Below, in pieces: positions 35,617 through 44,982 of a stretch of DNA of 64,000 bases. The number at the start of each line of letters is the position of its first letter. Position 1 is the first letter of the stretch. The notes under the pieces are model-generated. The model had not been told where the DNA came from, made no database searches, and was given only the letters and a program-made list of their open reading frames with translations. Source of the stretch: Tsukamurella ocularis (lineage in GTDB: Bacteria; Actinomycetota; Actinomycetes; Mycobacteriales; Mycobacteriaceae); assembly GCF_024807615.1 (NCBI RefSeq), contig NZ_JANUCJ010000003.1:978070-1042069 (forward strand), in the 5' to 3' direction. Position numbers and translations under genes: made by a program.

Positions 35617-37077
35617 TCAGATCCCGAACAGCACCTCGATCGGCTCCTTGGCGAAGTACAGCAGGAACAGCCCGGAGACGATCCACAGCAGCGGGTGGAC
35701 CTCCTTGGCCTTCCCGCGCGCGACGGCCATCACCACCCAGGTGATGAAGCCGATGCCGATGCCGTTGGCGATCGAGTAGGTGAAGGGCATCGAGACCACG
35801 GTGAGGAAGACGGGCAGCACGACGGAGAAGTTGGCCCAGTTGATGTCCTTGAGCTGGCCCAGCATCATGGCGCCCACGATGACCAGCGCGGGCGCGGCGG
35901 CCTCGGACGGCACCACCTCGTAGAGCGGGGTGAAGAACATCGCGGCGAGGAAGAGCACGCCGGTCACGATGTTCGCCAGGCCGGTCCGGGCGCCCTCCGC
36001 GATGCCCGACGCGGACTCCACGAAGACGGTGTTCGACGAGGCCGAGGCGCCGCCGCCCACGATCGCGCCCGCGCCCTCGACGGCGAGCGCCTTGCCGATG
36101 TTCGGAACGGTGCCGTCCTCGCGCATCAGGTCGGCCTCCTTGGTGAGGCCGGTGATGGTGCCCATGGCGTCGAAGAAGTTCGACAGCACCAGCGCGAAGA
36201 CCAGCACCGACGCGGCCAGCACACCGATCCGGGTGAAGGCGCCGAAGACGTCGACCTCGCCGACCAGCGAGAGGTCCGGTAGGCCGCCCAGCGAGGACGG
36301 GAGCTCGGGGATGTTCAGGCTCCAGCCGTGCGGGTCCTTGAACGACGGGCCGAGGCCCGCCACCTTCTGCACGATCAAGGCGACGACCGTGGTGATGACG
36401 ATGCCGAGCAGGATCGCGCCCGGCACCTTGCGCACCACGAGCACGCCGATGAGCAGCACGCCGAAGACGAAGACCGCCGTCGGCCAGGCCGCGACGGAGT
36501 TGCCGATACCGAGGCCGACGGGCACCGTCGTGCCCGCGGCGTCGGGGATGCGCCGGACGAAGCCCGCGTCGACGAAGCCGATGAACGCGATGAAGCAGCC
36601 GATGCCGGCGGCGATCGCGGCCTTGAGTTCCGCAGGGATCGCGCGGAAGACCGCGGTGCGGAAGCCCGTGACGCCGAGCAGCACGATGATGATGCCGTCG
36701 ATCACCACCAGGCCCATCGCCTCGGGCCAGGTGACCTGCGGCGCGATGCTCACCGCGAGCAGGCTGTTGACGCCCAGGCCAGCCGCGATGCCGAAGGGGT
36801 AGTTGACGATCGCGCCGAAGACGATGCACATCAGGCCCGCGGCGAGCGCGGTGACCGCAGCGACCTGTGCCGTGGGCAGCACGTTGCCGAGCACGTCGAC
36901 GTTCTTGGAGTTGCCGACGACGCCGCCGATGATGATCGGATTGAGCACCACGATGTAGGCCATCGTGAAGAAGGTGACGAGGCCGCCGCGGAGCTCGCGC
37001 GGCACCGTCGAACCGCGCTCGGAGATGCGGAAGTACCGGTCGATGGGCCCCAGCTGGGGCTCGGTGGGTGCAGACAC
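35617..37077 (-). CDS. NCS2/AzgA-type purine permease
   Basis: A 486-residue nucleobase transporter with 13-14 helices, of the AzgA-like hypoxanthine/guanine branch. Family landmarks: RELRGGLVTFFTMAYIVVLNP at the first helix, the FDAMGTITGLTKEADLM region (about 290) and ASSNTVFVESASGIAEGART (about 340). It imports hypoxanthine, guanine or adenine with protons. Convergent with the four-helix protein and divergent from the CPBP protease with a 64-bp gap. Purine salvage fits the DeoD enzyme elsewhere in the window. Confidence 0.93.
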   Translation of the reverse strand: MSAPTEPQLGPIDRYFRISERGSTVPRELRGGLVTFFTMAYIVVLNPIIIGGVVGNSKNVDVLGNVLPTAQVAAVTALAAGLMCIVFGAIVNYPFGIAAGLGVNSLLAVSIAPQVTWPEAMGLVVIDGIIIVLLGVTGFRTAVFRAIPAELKAAIAAGIGCFIAFIGFVDAGFVRRIPDAAGTTVPVGLGIGNSVAAWPTAVFVFGVLLIGVLVVRKVPGAILLGIVITTVVALIVQKVAGLGPSFKDPHGWSLNIPELPSSLGGLPDLSLVGEVDVFGAFTRIGVLAASVLVFALVLSNFFDAMGTITGLTKEADLMREDGTVPNIGKALAVEGAGAIVGGGASASSNTVFVESASGIAEGARTGLANIVTGVLFLAAMFFTPLYEVVPSEAAAPALVIVGAMMLGQLKDINWANFSVVLPVFLTVVSMPFTYSIANGIGIGFITWVVMAVARGKAKEVHPLLWIVSGLFLLYFAKEPIEVLFGI

Positions 37078-37141
37078 GCGTATTCCCCTTCAGCGGCAGT
37101 ATGACCGCGCGATCGTACAACGCGCCCGATAGGGTGGCCCG

Positions 37142-37921
37142 GTGAACGCCCCCGAGCCCGTCCCGACCGCCGAGCGCCACCCGCTGCGCGCCGAGGTCGC
37201 GATCGTGCTACTGGTGACTTTCGCCTGGTCGGGACTGTATTCGACGGTCCGCCTCATCGGTTATCAGCTCGGGCCCGGGGTCCGCGGGACGACGGTGACA
37301 CTCACCCCCGTCCGCAGCCCGCACGCGGTGATCGACTTCCTGCTGCAGGCGCTGGGCGCGCTGCAGCTCTTCGGCTGGGCCGCTCTGGCGCTGTACCTGC
37401 TGTACCGGTCCGGGATCCGCTTCGCGGACATCGGCTTCGCGCTGCGCCGCCCGCGCCGGGAGGTGCTGCGCGACGTGGGGCTGGGCACCGGCCTCGCGGC
37501 CCTCATCGGCATCCCCGGGCTGGCGCTGTACGCGGCGGGCCGCGCGCTGGGCGTGACCGCGAGCGTGGTGCCCGCGTCGGGCGACGTGCAGTGGTGGCGG
37601 ATCCTCACCTACGTCCTGCTGGCGGCGGGGAACGCCGTCGCGGAGGAGGTCGTGGTCGTCGGCTACCTCATGACCCGGTTGCGGCAACTGGGCGTCGGGC
37701 GGGCAGGTTCGATCGCGGCGTCCTCGGTGCTGCGCGGCTCGTACCACCTGTACCAGGGCTTCGGCGCGGGCCTGGGGAACCTGGTGATGGGCGTGGTCTT
37801 CGGCGCCGCCTACGACCGCTGGCGGAAGCTGTGGCCGCTGGTCATCGCCCATTTCCTCCTCGACGTCGTGGCCTTCGTCGGCTACGCGCTGCTCCGACCG
37901 CACCTGGGATTCCTCGGCTGA
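37142..37921 (+). CDS. CPBP-family intramembrane protease
   Basis: A 259-residue membrane protein with about seven helices of the CAAX-protease/bacteriocin-processing family. The catalytic Glu pair is in NAVAEEVVVVGYLMTRL (about 161-177), and the His residues in GSYHLYQGFG and IAHFLLDV. The usual EEXXXR motif is changed here (Glu-Glu followed by Gly-Tyr rather than Arg), so activity or specificity may differ. GTG start at 37142. Substrate unknown. Confidence 0.85.
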   Translation: MNAPEPVPTAERHPLRAEVAIVLLVTFAWSGLYSTVRLIGYQLGPGVRGTTVTLTPVRSPHAVIDFLLQALGALQLFGWAALALYLLYRSGIRFADIGFALRRPRREVLRDVGLGTGLAALIGIPGLALYAAGRALGVTASVVPASGDVQWWRILTYVLLAAGNAVAEEVVVVGYLMTRLRQLGVGRAGSIAASSVLRGSYHLYQGFGAGLGNLVMGVVFGAAYDRWRKLWPLVIAHFLLDVVAFVGYALLRPHLGFLG

Positions 37922-37982
37922 CCCCCCGGTGCGACCCGGATCACGCGCTGAGCCGATTTCTCAGTCGCGGCCCGTACAGTCG

Positions 37983-39425
37983 ATGTGCGTGAACGACGAA
38001 CGACCGCGCGACGAGCGGAACCTCGCCTGGTCGCAGGTCCCCGAGGGCGACCCGCGCTCCCGCGCGCCCCGGCACCCGCAGGGCATTCCCCGCCCGCGCC
38101 AGGGCGGCCGGTCCGTCCCGCCGCCGCAGCAGCCACCGCGCCGCCCCGCGCCGCAGAACCCCGCGCCGCAGGGGCGCGTTCCGCAGCAACCCGCCCAGCC
38201 CCGCGCCACCCGCGTCGAGCGACCGCAGCCGCAGCCCCGGCAGGAGTGGGCGCCGCGCCAGGAGCCCGAACCCGTCCCCGCGGGCGAGGCCAAACGCCCC
38301 GTCGGCGCCCGAGGCAGCAGCGACGGTCGCGTCCCTCCGCCACCGCGCCCGCCGCGCACCAGGAACCGCAGTGATCGGGAGCCCGGCCGACGGTCCGCCG
38401 CCCCCACACCCGAGGCGCCCGCGCCGAAGAAGGTCCGCCGCAAGCGCAAGCTGCACCCCTTCCGCTGGCTCGGCGTCTTCCTGGTGCTGCTGCTGGTCGG
38501 CACGGTGGCGGGCACGATCTATTTCGACGGCAAGCTCACGCGGATCGACGCGCTCGCCTCGTACGCGGGCCGCGTCGCCGACACGCCGGGCACGAACTGG
38601 CTGCTCGTGGGCACCGACGCCCGCGAGGGCCTGACACCCGCGCAGCAGAAGGCGCTCGCCACCGGCGGCGACCTCGGCGGCGCCCGCACCGACACGATCA
38701 TGCTGGTGCACGTCCCGAAGTCGGGCGATGCGACGGTGGTCTCGATCCCCCGCGACCTCTACGTGCAGATCCCGGGGCAGGGCGGGCACAAGATCAACGC
38801 GGCCTACTTCCTCGGCAGCACGTCGGGCAACGGCGACGCGGCCGGCGCGCAGCTGCTGGTGCAGACCTTCGAGAAGGCCTCCGGCGTGCGCATCGACCAC
38901 TACGCGGAGATCGGCTTCGGCGGCTTCGCGAACATGGTCGACGCGATCGGCGGTGTCGAGATGTGCCCGAAATACCCGATCAACGACCCCAAGGCGGGGC
39001 TACGGATCAAGGCCGGATGCCAAACGCTCGACGGCGCACAGGCCCTCGGCTACGTGCGCACCCGCGCCACCCCGAACGCCGACCTCGACCGGGTCGTGCA
39101 CCAGCGCGAGTTCATGTCGGCGCTGTTCAAGGAGGCGACCTCGCCCACGACGCTGCTCAACCCGTTCGAGCTGTGGGGCCTGTCGAACGCGGTTGTCGAG
39201 GCGCTGTCCGTGGACAAGGACACGCACCTGTGGGATCTCGCGCGCCTCGCGTGGGCCATGAGCGGTAGCACCGTCACCACCACGACGCCCACCGCGGGCA
39301 GCGAATACACCAGCGACGGCGACTCCCTCGCGTGGGGGAAGAACACCACCGAATTCTTCGGCCTCATCGCCGCCGACCAGTCCATTCCCCCTCGCCTCCT
39401 CAGTGGGACCCCGGGAACCGGTTAA
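37983..39425 (+). CDS. LytR-CpsA-Psr (LCP) family cell-wall ligase
   Basis: A 480-residue membrane protein: a basic, Pro/Arg/Gln-rich cytoplasmic part (about 1-150), one helix (GVFLVLLLVGTVAGTIYF) and an extracellular LCP domain. Catalytic and phosphate-binding residues are visible in GGARTDTIMLVHV, SIPRDLYVQI and YVRTRATPNADLDRVVHQREF. LCP proteins ligate arabinogalactan or other polymers to peptidoglycan; no LytR_C domain follows. ATG 37983 is used; a GTG at 37989 is possible. It precedes a TetR gene by 9 bp. Confidence 0.92.
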   Translation: MCVNDERPRDERNLAWSQVPEGDPRSRAPRHPQGIPRPRQGGRSVPPPQQPPRRPAPQNPAPQGRVPQQPAQPRATRVERPQPQPRQEWAPRQEPEPVPAGEAKRPVGARGSSDGRVPPPPRPPRTRNRSDREPGRRSAAPTPEAPAPKKVRRKRKLHPFRWLGVFLVLLLVGTVAGTIYFDGKLTRIDALASYAGRVADTPGTNWLLVGTDAREGLTPAQQKALATGGDLGGARTDTIMLVHVPKSGDATVVSIPRDLYVQIPGQGGHKINAAYFLGSTSGNGDAAGAQLLVQTFEKASGVRIDHYAEIGFGGFANMVDAIGGVEMCPKYPINDPKAGLRIKAGCQTLDGAQALGYVRTRATPNADLDRVVHQREFMSALFKEATSPTTLLNPFELWGLSNAVVEALSVDKDTHLWDLARLAWAMSGSTVTTTTPTAGSEYTSDGDSLAWGKNTTEFFGLIAADQSIPPRLLSGTPGTG

Positions 39426-39434
39426 GGTGACGCC

Positions 39435-40094
39435 ATGAGTGAACGCGGCCGGATCGGCCGTCCGCCGAAGGTGAACCGGGAGCAAGTGGTCGCCGCCGCG
39501 GCCGACATCCTCACCACCGACGGCCCGCTGAAGTTCTCGATGCGCACCCTCGCGGCGCGCCTCGACATCAGCGCGATGGGCATCTACCACTACTTCGACT
39601 CGAAGAACGACCTGTTGGGCGCCGTGCTCGAGCATCAGTCGTGGAACACACCAGTCCCGGAGCTGGCCGGAAACCCGCACGAGCGGCTGGTGCAGCTACC
39701 GCTCATCGTGATCGACCACCTCACGCAGCATCCGTGGGTGATCGACGTGCTCTCGGCGGACGAGATCATCGACGCCTACTCTGCGTGGTCCTTCGACGAG
39801 TTCCTCCGGACCACGGACGAGATCGGCATCCCCGAGGACGAGTCGCTGCACCTGCTACTGGGGTTGTGGCGGTTCACGATCGGCGAGGTCACGGTGCGCA
39901 CCAACCAGGCGATGCGCGACGCCCGCCCTTCGTCGAGCGCCTGGTACCAGCGGGAGATCCCGAAGCACGTGATCGACCGCCCCCGGCTGGCCCGCGCCCT
40001 CGGCGCGCTGGATCCGAGCGCCGAGACCTACGACGTGCGGCAGACGATCCTCGCGTACCTGCGCGGCGCCCTCGGCGACCGCTTCCACGGCTGA
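39435..40094 (+). CDS. TetR/AcrR-family transcriptional regulator
   Basis: A 219-residue regulator. The HTH is in RTLAARLDISAMGIYHYFDSK (about 36-56), preceded by GRPPKVNREQVVAAAADIL; the rest is a TetR_C-like ligand domain. It lies 9 bp after the LCP gene and may be cotranscribed. Its targets are not apparent; no palindrome of note was seen nearby other than the terminator after it. Confidence 0.9.
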   Translation: MSERGRIGRPPKVNREQVVAAAADILTTDGPLKFSMRTLAARLDISAMGIYHYFDSKNDLLGAVLEHQSWNTPVPELAGNPHERLVQLPLIVIDHLTQHPWVIDVLSADEIIDAYSAWSFDEFLRTTDEIGIPEDESLHLLLGLWRFTIGEVTVRTNQAMRDARPSSSAWYQREIPKHVIDRPRLARALGALDPSAETYDVRQTILAYLRGALGDRFHG

Positions 40095-40123
40095 CCCGGC
40101 CGGAGCCGGATCAGCCGGCCGGG
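40095..40123. terminator. bidirectional hairpin terminator
   Basis: CCCGGCCGG at 40095-40103 pairs perfectly with CCGGCCGGG at 40115-40123 over an 11-base loop. It fills the gap between two convergent genes, the TetR gene ending at 40094 and the DUF5926 gene ending at 40125. Confidence 0.7.
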
Positions 40124-40124
40124 C

Positions 40125-41021
40125 CTACAGCGACACCTGGCGACCGCGCAAGCCGTCACGGGAGCGCCGCTGCGCGGCGGTGAGCTCGGAGTCGTCCGCT
40201 AGGGCCTCCGCCAGGCGCTTCGCCAGTTCGACGGTGCCCGGCACCCACTCGTCGGGGTGCGACTCGCGGTCCAGATCGAAGACCGGCACGAGCAGGCCGT
40301 CGGACCGGAACGAGCCGGCGAACCGCGAGCCCTCGCCCACGGTGAGGCCGCCGGCGGCGTGCACGCGGGCCAGAGCGGCCATCAGCTCGTCCTCGGGCGC
40401 GGGATGCACCCAACGCAGATGCGCTTTGGAGCCAGTGTCGGCCCACCAGGGCGCACCGATGCCGTCGGTCCCCAGGTCCAGGCGCGCGGCGGGGGTGATG
40501 AGCGAGTTGGCGTGCTCGACGAGCTGGCGGGTCTGCGCGTCGGCGTCGCCGGCGAGCCACCAGTCGAAGTCCTTGTGCACGGTGACCTCGAGCGGCGCGT
40601 CGGCCTCGAGGACTTCGAGCAGGGCACCGTCGGACTCCTCCGACAGCGCCTCCCCCACCGCGGCGTCGGCCGCGAACCGGGCGGCGCCGGCGAGCGCGGC
40701 GCCGGGCTGCAGCGGGCGGATGGCGGTCTGCAGGGCGGCGTAGCCGATGACCCCGTCCGCCTCCTCGCGCACCAGGGCCTGCGCGGCACCCGGGAGCACC
40801 GTCGCAAGGCGGATCTCGCGGTGCGCGCCCGCGACCTTCAGCGGCGCGGTAGCGCTCGGCACGAAATTGCGCAACGCGACGATGTCGCACTCGGCGGCCA
40901 GGCCCTCGAAGGGACGGCCCGTGTCAGCGACGCTCGCCTCGGCGCGGGCGCGCTGAGCGGCCAGCTTTTCGGCACGGTTCGATCCCTCGCGGGGAGTGGC
41001 ATTGCGTTCGCGTCTACCCAT
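40125..41021 (-). CDS. DUF5926 family protein
   Basis: A 298-residue cytoplasmic protein starting at ATG 41021 (MGRRERNATP). The family is marked by RPFEGLAAECDIVALRNFVPSATA (given by ends), ATVLPGAAQALVREEADGVIG, and a C-terminal half ending ELTAAQRRSRDGLRGRQVSL. It is widespread in actinobacteria and uncharacterised, sometimes described as preprotein translocase SecA-related in annotation, which the sequence does not support here. Last of three close minus-strand genes. Confidence 0.85.
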   Translation of the reverse strand: MGRRERNATPREGSNRAEKLAAQRARAEASVADTGRPFEGLAAECDIVALRNFVPSATAPLKVAGAHREIRLATVLPGAAQALVREEADGVIGYAALQTAIRPLQPGAALAGAARFAADAAVGEALSEESDGALLEVLEADAPLEVTVHKDFDWWLAGDADAQTRQLVEHANSLITPAARLDLGTDGIGAPWWADTGSKAHLRWVHPAPEDELMAALARVHAAGGLTVGEGSRFAGSFRSDGLLVPVFDLDRESHPDEWVPGTVELAKRLAEALADDSELTAAQRRSRDGLRGRQVSL

Positions 41022-41031
41022 GCCCGGCAGC

Positions 41032-41790
41032 CTATCCCCGCAGCCAGGAGCGCGTGCGGGCCGGGTGGTTGGTGGCGACCCACTCCACGCCGAGGCCGTT
41101 GCACAGCGCCACGTCGGCCTCGGAGTCGACCGTCCAGCAGTAGGTGAACCGTCCCGCGGCGCGGGCCTTGGCGACGGTGTCGGGCCGCTCGCGCAGTGAG
41201 TCCACCGACGGCCCGATGCCCTGGGCACGGACCGCAGTAGCCGCACCACCGCCGAGGAGCCGCGAGGCCTCGCCGAGGAGCACCGCGGGCACGCCGGGGG
41301 CGTTGCGGCGCACGCGCCAGATCGCGGAACCGGAGAAGGAGATGACGATGACAGGCGCGTCGGCCAGGTCCGCGGACTTGGCGAGACCGTGGCGCTGCAG
41401 AGCCGCGAGCAGCTTCTGCTCGACCATGCCGCCGAACCGCACGGGGTGCTTGGTCTCGACGAAGAGCTTGCGGCCGGACGTGCGGGCGAGCTCGATCAGC
41501 TCGTCGAGGGTGACCACGGACTCCGGGTGCCCGGGCCGCTTCCACGAGCCGAAGTCCATCGTCCGCAGGTCGGCGAGGTCGAGCTCGGAGACGGCGCCGG
41601 TCCCGTCGGACGTGCGCTCGACGGTGCGATCGTGCAGGCAGACGAGGTGATGGTCCTTGGTGAGCCGGACGTCGCACTCGATGGCGTCGGCGCCCTCGGC
41701 GACCGCGGCCTCGAAGGCGCTCATGGTGTGCTCGGGGTACTCGCCGCTGGCGCCCCGATGGGCAACGATCCCCGCTACGCCGCCAACCAT
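41032..41790 (-). CDS. glpQ: glycerophosphodiester phosphodiesterase
   Basis: A 252-residue GDPD enzyme hydrolysing glycerophosphodiesters to glycerol-3-phosphate and an alcohol. The catalytic residues are in IVAHRGASGEYPEHT (first His, Glu), AIECDVRLTKDH (Glu/Asp metal ligands) and CLHDRTVERT (second His). ATG 41790 overlaps the DUF4328 gene by 16 bp; longer upstream frame is a shadow. It matches Rv3842c (glpQ1) in order. No signal peptide, so it acts on cytoplasmic substrates. Confidence 0.92.
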   Translation of the reverse strand: MVGGVAGIVAHRGASGEYPEHTMSAFEAAVAEGADAIECDVRLTKDHHLVCLHDRTVERTSDGTGAVSELDLADLRTMDFGSWKRPGHPESVVTLDELIELARTSGRKLFVETKHPVRFGGMVEQKLLAALQRHGLAKSADLADAPVIVISFSGSAIWRVRRNAPGVPAVLLGEASRLLGGGAATAVRAQGIGPSVDSLRERPDTVAKARAAGRFTYCWTVDSEADVALCNGLGVEWVATNHPARTRSWLRG

Positions 41791-42608
41791 CGCGTCCCGT
41801 CCTCCTGCTCCCGGGCCATGGGCCCCCCGTCGATCATCCGGACCAACCGTGCCGTGATCAGCAGAAACGCCCCGCTCAGCAGGTAGGTCAGCGCGGTGTA
41901 GACCATCGCGTCGGCTCCGTGCTGCAGGCCGCCGTCCGCACGCGCGTACGCCACGCACCCCAGCGTGACGATAGTCAGCGCGACCCACCCGGCCCACCAT
42001 CGCCGGATGAACATCGCACGACGATTCGTCGGCTCGCCTGCCGCGCGCCGCTGCGCGTCTGCCAGCTCCAACACCAGCACGGGGGCGGCGACGAGGTTGA
42101 CGACCGGGACCAGGCAGTACACCCACAGCTGCCAGGCCGGGCGCGGCTCCCGGGTGCCGAGGGCCGCGTACGCGCGCTCGCGCGCGACCCGCAGCCACAG
42201 CGTGAGCACCACGAAGAGCGCGATCACCGCGAACACGGAGAGCCAGCCCACTGCGAAGACGGCGACGGTGGCGATCCCGGCGAGCCAGCTCGACACGGGG
42301 CCGGACCGGTTGATCACGAGCAGGAGGTACGCCAGGCCCTCCACGATCGCCGCCGCGAACACGATGCCGGTGGTCAGCCGCACGACGAAGGGGGTGGCCT
42401 CCGCCGCGGCTTCCGCGGTGGTCGGCGCGGCAGGCGCAGCCGGGGTGAAGTCCTGGCGCAGGCCCCAGCGCGGGGTCGCCGGGTAGCGCGGCGTCGGCTT
42501 CGGGGCCGACGGTGCGCGGCGTGGCACCGGCAGCGTCTCCGGCGGGCGCCGGGCGAGCCAGCGCAAGCGGCCGCGGGGTTGCGCAGTGCGCGCGGGACTC
42601 GGGTGCAT
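41775..42608 (-). CDS. DUF4328 domain membrane protein
   Basis: A 277-residue protein with a Pro/Arg-rich cytoplasmic start (about 1-75) and five to six hydrophobic helices. The DUF4328 features are seen in WLRVARERAYAALG, WQLWVYCLVPVVNLVAAPVLVLEL (ends only) and IRRWWAGWVALTIV. The family is common in actinobacteria and uncharacterised. ATG 42608 shares one base with the rhodanese stop (TGATG), so the three genes rhodanese-DUF4328-GDPD are coupled. It matches Rv3843c in position. Confidence 0.87.
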   Translation of the reverse strand: MHPSPARTAQPRGRLRWLARRPPETLPVPRRAPSAPKPTPRYPATPRWGLRQDFTPAAPAAPTTAEAAAEATPFVVRLTTGIVFAAAIVEGLAYLLLVINRSGPVSSWLAGIATVAVFAVGWLSVFAVIALFVVLTLWLRVARERAYAALGTREPRPAWQLWVYCLVPVVNLVAAPVLVLELADAQRRAAGEPTNRRAMFIRRWWAGWVALTIVTLGCVAYARADGGLQHGADAMVYTALTYLLSGAFLLITARLVRMIDGGPMAREQEDGTRWLAA

Positions 42609-42958
42609 CAGACGATCCCCTCGCTGCCGTCCGGCCGCACGACGGGCCGCCCCACGGACGCCCAGGCGATCATCCCGCCGTCCACGACGACGGCCTCTAT
42701 CCCCACGGTTTCGAGATAGCGCACGGCCTGTTCGGAGCGGCCACCGCCGCGGCAGATCACGTACACCTGGTCGTCGAGGTCGATCTCCTCGAACCGGACG
42801 GGCAGGTCGGGCAGCGGCAGGTGCACGGCCCCGGGCGCGTGACCGAGGTCCCATTCGCCCTGGTCGCGAACGTCGAGCACGGTGAGACCCCGCGCCGCGG
42901 CGAGGTCGGCGGGCAACGCGTCGACGGGGATCGGACCGTCTGCGGGGTAGTCCGTCAT
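42608..42958 (-). CDS. rhodanese domain protein
   Basis: A 116-residue single-domain sulfurtransferase. The active-site loop CRGGGRS (about residues 69-75) has the catalytic Cys, and LDVRDQGEWDLGHAPGA marks the fold start. Single-domain rhodaneses transfer sulfane sulfur; the acceptor is unknown. It is the first gene of the rhodanese-DUF4328-GDPD run. Confidence 0.92.
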   Translation of the reverse strand: MTDYPADGPIPVDALPADLAAARGLTVLDVRDQGEWDLGHAPGAVHLPLPDLPVRFEEIDLDDQVYVICRGGGRSEQAVRYLETVGIEAVVVDGGMIAWASVGRPVVRPDGSEGIV

Positions 42959-43090
42959 GGCTCCAGTCTTCCACGCGCGCCGGGGACCGCCGACGATTCA
43001 TCCACAGTTTCCACAGGCTCATCCACAACTTGAGGGTTGTGCGGCGAGCCCTTCACCAGCGCGGATCCCTCGTCCTGTGGATCGAGCATG

Positions 43091-43996
43091 TCAAGCCCCG
43101 AAATTCGCCCACAGGCCACGGCGCTGCAGGCCGGCGATCGCACCGTCGAGCACGCCGGCCGTGACGGAGGAGGCGAGACCGGCACCGTCGATCGCGGTGC
43201 CGCCGAGCAGGCGGGCGAACAGCGGCTTCGGGGTGTGCATGGCCTCGATCTCGGCGTCGGGGAAGCGCTCCTCCAGGACGCCGCGCAGGGTACCGACGCC
43301 GTCGGCGAGGCCCAGGTCGACGGCCTTGCGGCCGATCCACACCTCGCCGGTGAACAGGGCGGGGTCGTCGCCGAGGCGCTCGCCGCGGCGGCTGGTGACC
43401 CACTCGCGGAAGGCGCCGTGGATGTCGCCCTGGAGGCCGTGCAGCCACTCGACGTCGCCCTCGCGCACGTCCTCGAACATGTCGAGCCGGTGCTTGGCGT
43501 CGCCCTCGGTGAAGACACGGCGCTCGAGGCCGATCTTCCCGATCAGCTCCTTCGCGCCGAAGCTCGCGGAGATCACGCCGATGGACCCGACGATGGAGGT
43601 GGTGGTCACGAAGATCTCGTCGGCGGCGCAGGCCAGCCAGTACCCACCCGACGCGGCGACGTCCTCGCAGAAGGCGAGCACGGGCAGCTCGTGCTTCGCG
43701 GCGAGCTGCCGGATCCGGGCGGCGATGAGCTCGGACTGCGCCGGGGAACCGCCGGGGCTGTTGAGGACGAGCGCGACGGCGACGGCGTCATCGGTCTCGA
43801 AGGCGCGACGCAGCACCGACTCGGCGCCCGCCAGGTTGAGGGTTCCGCGGCCGAGCCCACCCGACATGGCGGGCGCCGCGATGGGGCCTTCGAGGCGCAC
43901 GACGGGGACGACCCCGCCGGCTTGCCCGAGCGCGGCGCGCACGCGGTGACTGGCAGCCTTGGCCGCGTCCTGCAGATCGGTCACGAGTGGACTCAT
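43091..43996 (-). CDS. S49 family signal peptide peptidase-like protease
   Basis: A 301-residue peptidase of the SppA/ClpP-crotonase fold. Characteristic motifs: VVRLEGPIAAP, LVLNSPGGSPAQS (oxyanion region, about 92), CEDVAASGGYWLA (about 127) and the nucleophile segment TTTSIVGSIGVISASFG (about 150), with the Lys expected in RVFTEGDAKHRLD. No obvious N-terminal helix, unlike typical SppA, so it may be peripheral. ATG 43996. It stands between rhodanese and a DUF2752 protein. Confidence 0.9.
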   Translation of the reverse strand: MSPLVTDLQDAAKAASHRVRAALGQAGGVVPVVRLEGPIAAPAMSGGLGRGTLNLAGAESVLRRAFETDDAVAVALVLNSPGGSPAQSELIAARIRQLAAKHELPVLAFCEDVAASGGYWLACAADEIFVTTTSIVGSIGVISASFGAKELIGKIGLERRVFTEGDAKHRLDMFEDVREGDVEWLHGLQGDIHGAFREWVTSRRGERLGDDPALFTGEVWIGRKAVDLGLADGVGTLRGVLEERFPDAEIEAMHTPKPLFARLLGGTAIDGAGLASSVTAGVLDGAIAGLQRRGLWANFGA

Positions 43997-44043
43997 GGAC
44001 CCGACGGTAGCGGGCGAATCCGACACTCCGCCGTCGCCGCAGG

Positions 44044-44463
44044 TCAGGGCGCCAGTGGAGATCCAGGGAAGTTCCGCACGACGGTCCACACCACGACCAG
44101 CAGACCGACGGTGATCCACAGGTACTTGTTCTGTGGCACCGCCGGCACGGAGAAGCCGAGCCGCCGCCCGAGCCAGGCGAGCCACAGCCACGCCAACACC
44201 GCACCCGCCGGATAGATCAGGGCGTTCGAGCCGAGGGCGCCGAGGAAGTCGCCGTTGGTGACGTCGTTGACCGCGCGCAGCCCTCCACAGCCGGGGCAGT
44301 ACACGCCGGTCACCGCATAGAGGGGGCACACGCCCCAGCTGTTCTGGACGTGCGGATCGCGCAGGTGCAGCGCCAGGACGACGGCGCCGGTGCCGGCCGC
44401 CGCGGCGATCGGCCATGCGGCCGCCCGCAGGCGCGCTGCCGGCGACGGCGCGGTCGTGGTCAT
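44044..44463 (-). CDS. DUF2752 membrane protein
   Basis: A 139-residue protein with three transmembrane helices and the family motif CPLYAVTGVYCPGCGGLRA (about 45-63), whose Cys residues could bind metal or form disulphides at the membrane surface. DUF2752 proteins are uncharacterised. ATG 44463 is used, as the upstream frame is a shadow of another gene. Confidence 0.88.
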   Translation of the reverse strand: MTTTAPSPAARLRAAAWPIAAAAGTGAVVLALHLRDPHVQNSWGVCPLYAVTGVYCPGCGGLRAVNDVTNGDFLGALGSNALIYPAGAVLAWLWLAWLGRRLGFSVPAVPQNKYLWITVGLLVVVWTVVRNFPGSPLAP

Positions 44464-44540
44464 GGCTCCCAGGTTAGCGCCGGGCGCGAACGTCGCGCCC
44501 GGCCGCGTCGGGCCGGCCCGGACGCGCGAGGTCTCGCGGG

Positions 44541-44948
44541 TCAGAAGGTGGAGGCGAAGGCGAGGCCGCCGAACAGGCAGCCGAAGGAGACGAGAGCGTC
44601 GAGCAGGGCGTATCCCCAGGCGATCCGCCGGTTGAGCAGGTTGAGCACCGCGTGGGCGCCGAAGGTGGTGCCGAGTAGCAGCGAGGTGAGGAAAGCGATG
44701 GCGAGCACGTCGAAGGTGCCCGTGTAGGTGCAGGCCATGGCCGCACACTCGCGGATCGAGGGCATGGCGCGCACAGCGAGCGCCAGGTTGAGGATCGTCG
44801 CCGTGAAGGAGGCGACGAGCAGTGCCATCGACACGACGATGTCGGCGCGGGTCTGGCGGCCGCTGACGAGGGTGCGCATGCGGCCGACCCGAGCACCGCC
44901 GAGGCGCTGGGTGCGCGCCCCGAAGCTGGTTCCGGTCATGTCCTCCAT
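44541..44948 (-). CDS. small four-helix membrane protein
   Basis: A 135-residue protein with four hydrophobic helices (about 42-62, 80-100 region, 95-115 and 118-135) after a basic N-terminus. A Cys pair in SIRECAAMACTYTG could be periplasmic. No family recognised. Start may be ATG 44948 or ATG 44939; the latter has a closer GGAGG. A perfect inverted repeat 35 bp upstream may regulate it. Confidence 0.7.
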   Translation of the reverse strand: MEDMTGTSFGARTQRLGGARVGRMRTLVSGRQTRADIVVSMALLVASFTATILNLALAVRAMPSIRECAAMACTYTGTFDVLAIAFLTSLLLGTTFGAHAVLNLLNRRIAWGYALLDALVSFGCLFGGLAFASTF

Positions 44949-44982
44949 GTTCTCGCGTCGGACCCGGGATTCCAAGCGTTTG

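Noticed and set aside
42990..43090. Three ATCCACA motifs resembling DnaA boxes
   Set aside because: They lack the full TTATCCACA or TTGTCCACA consensus, and no dnaA, dnaN or AT-rich origin is nearby.
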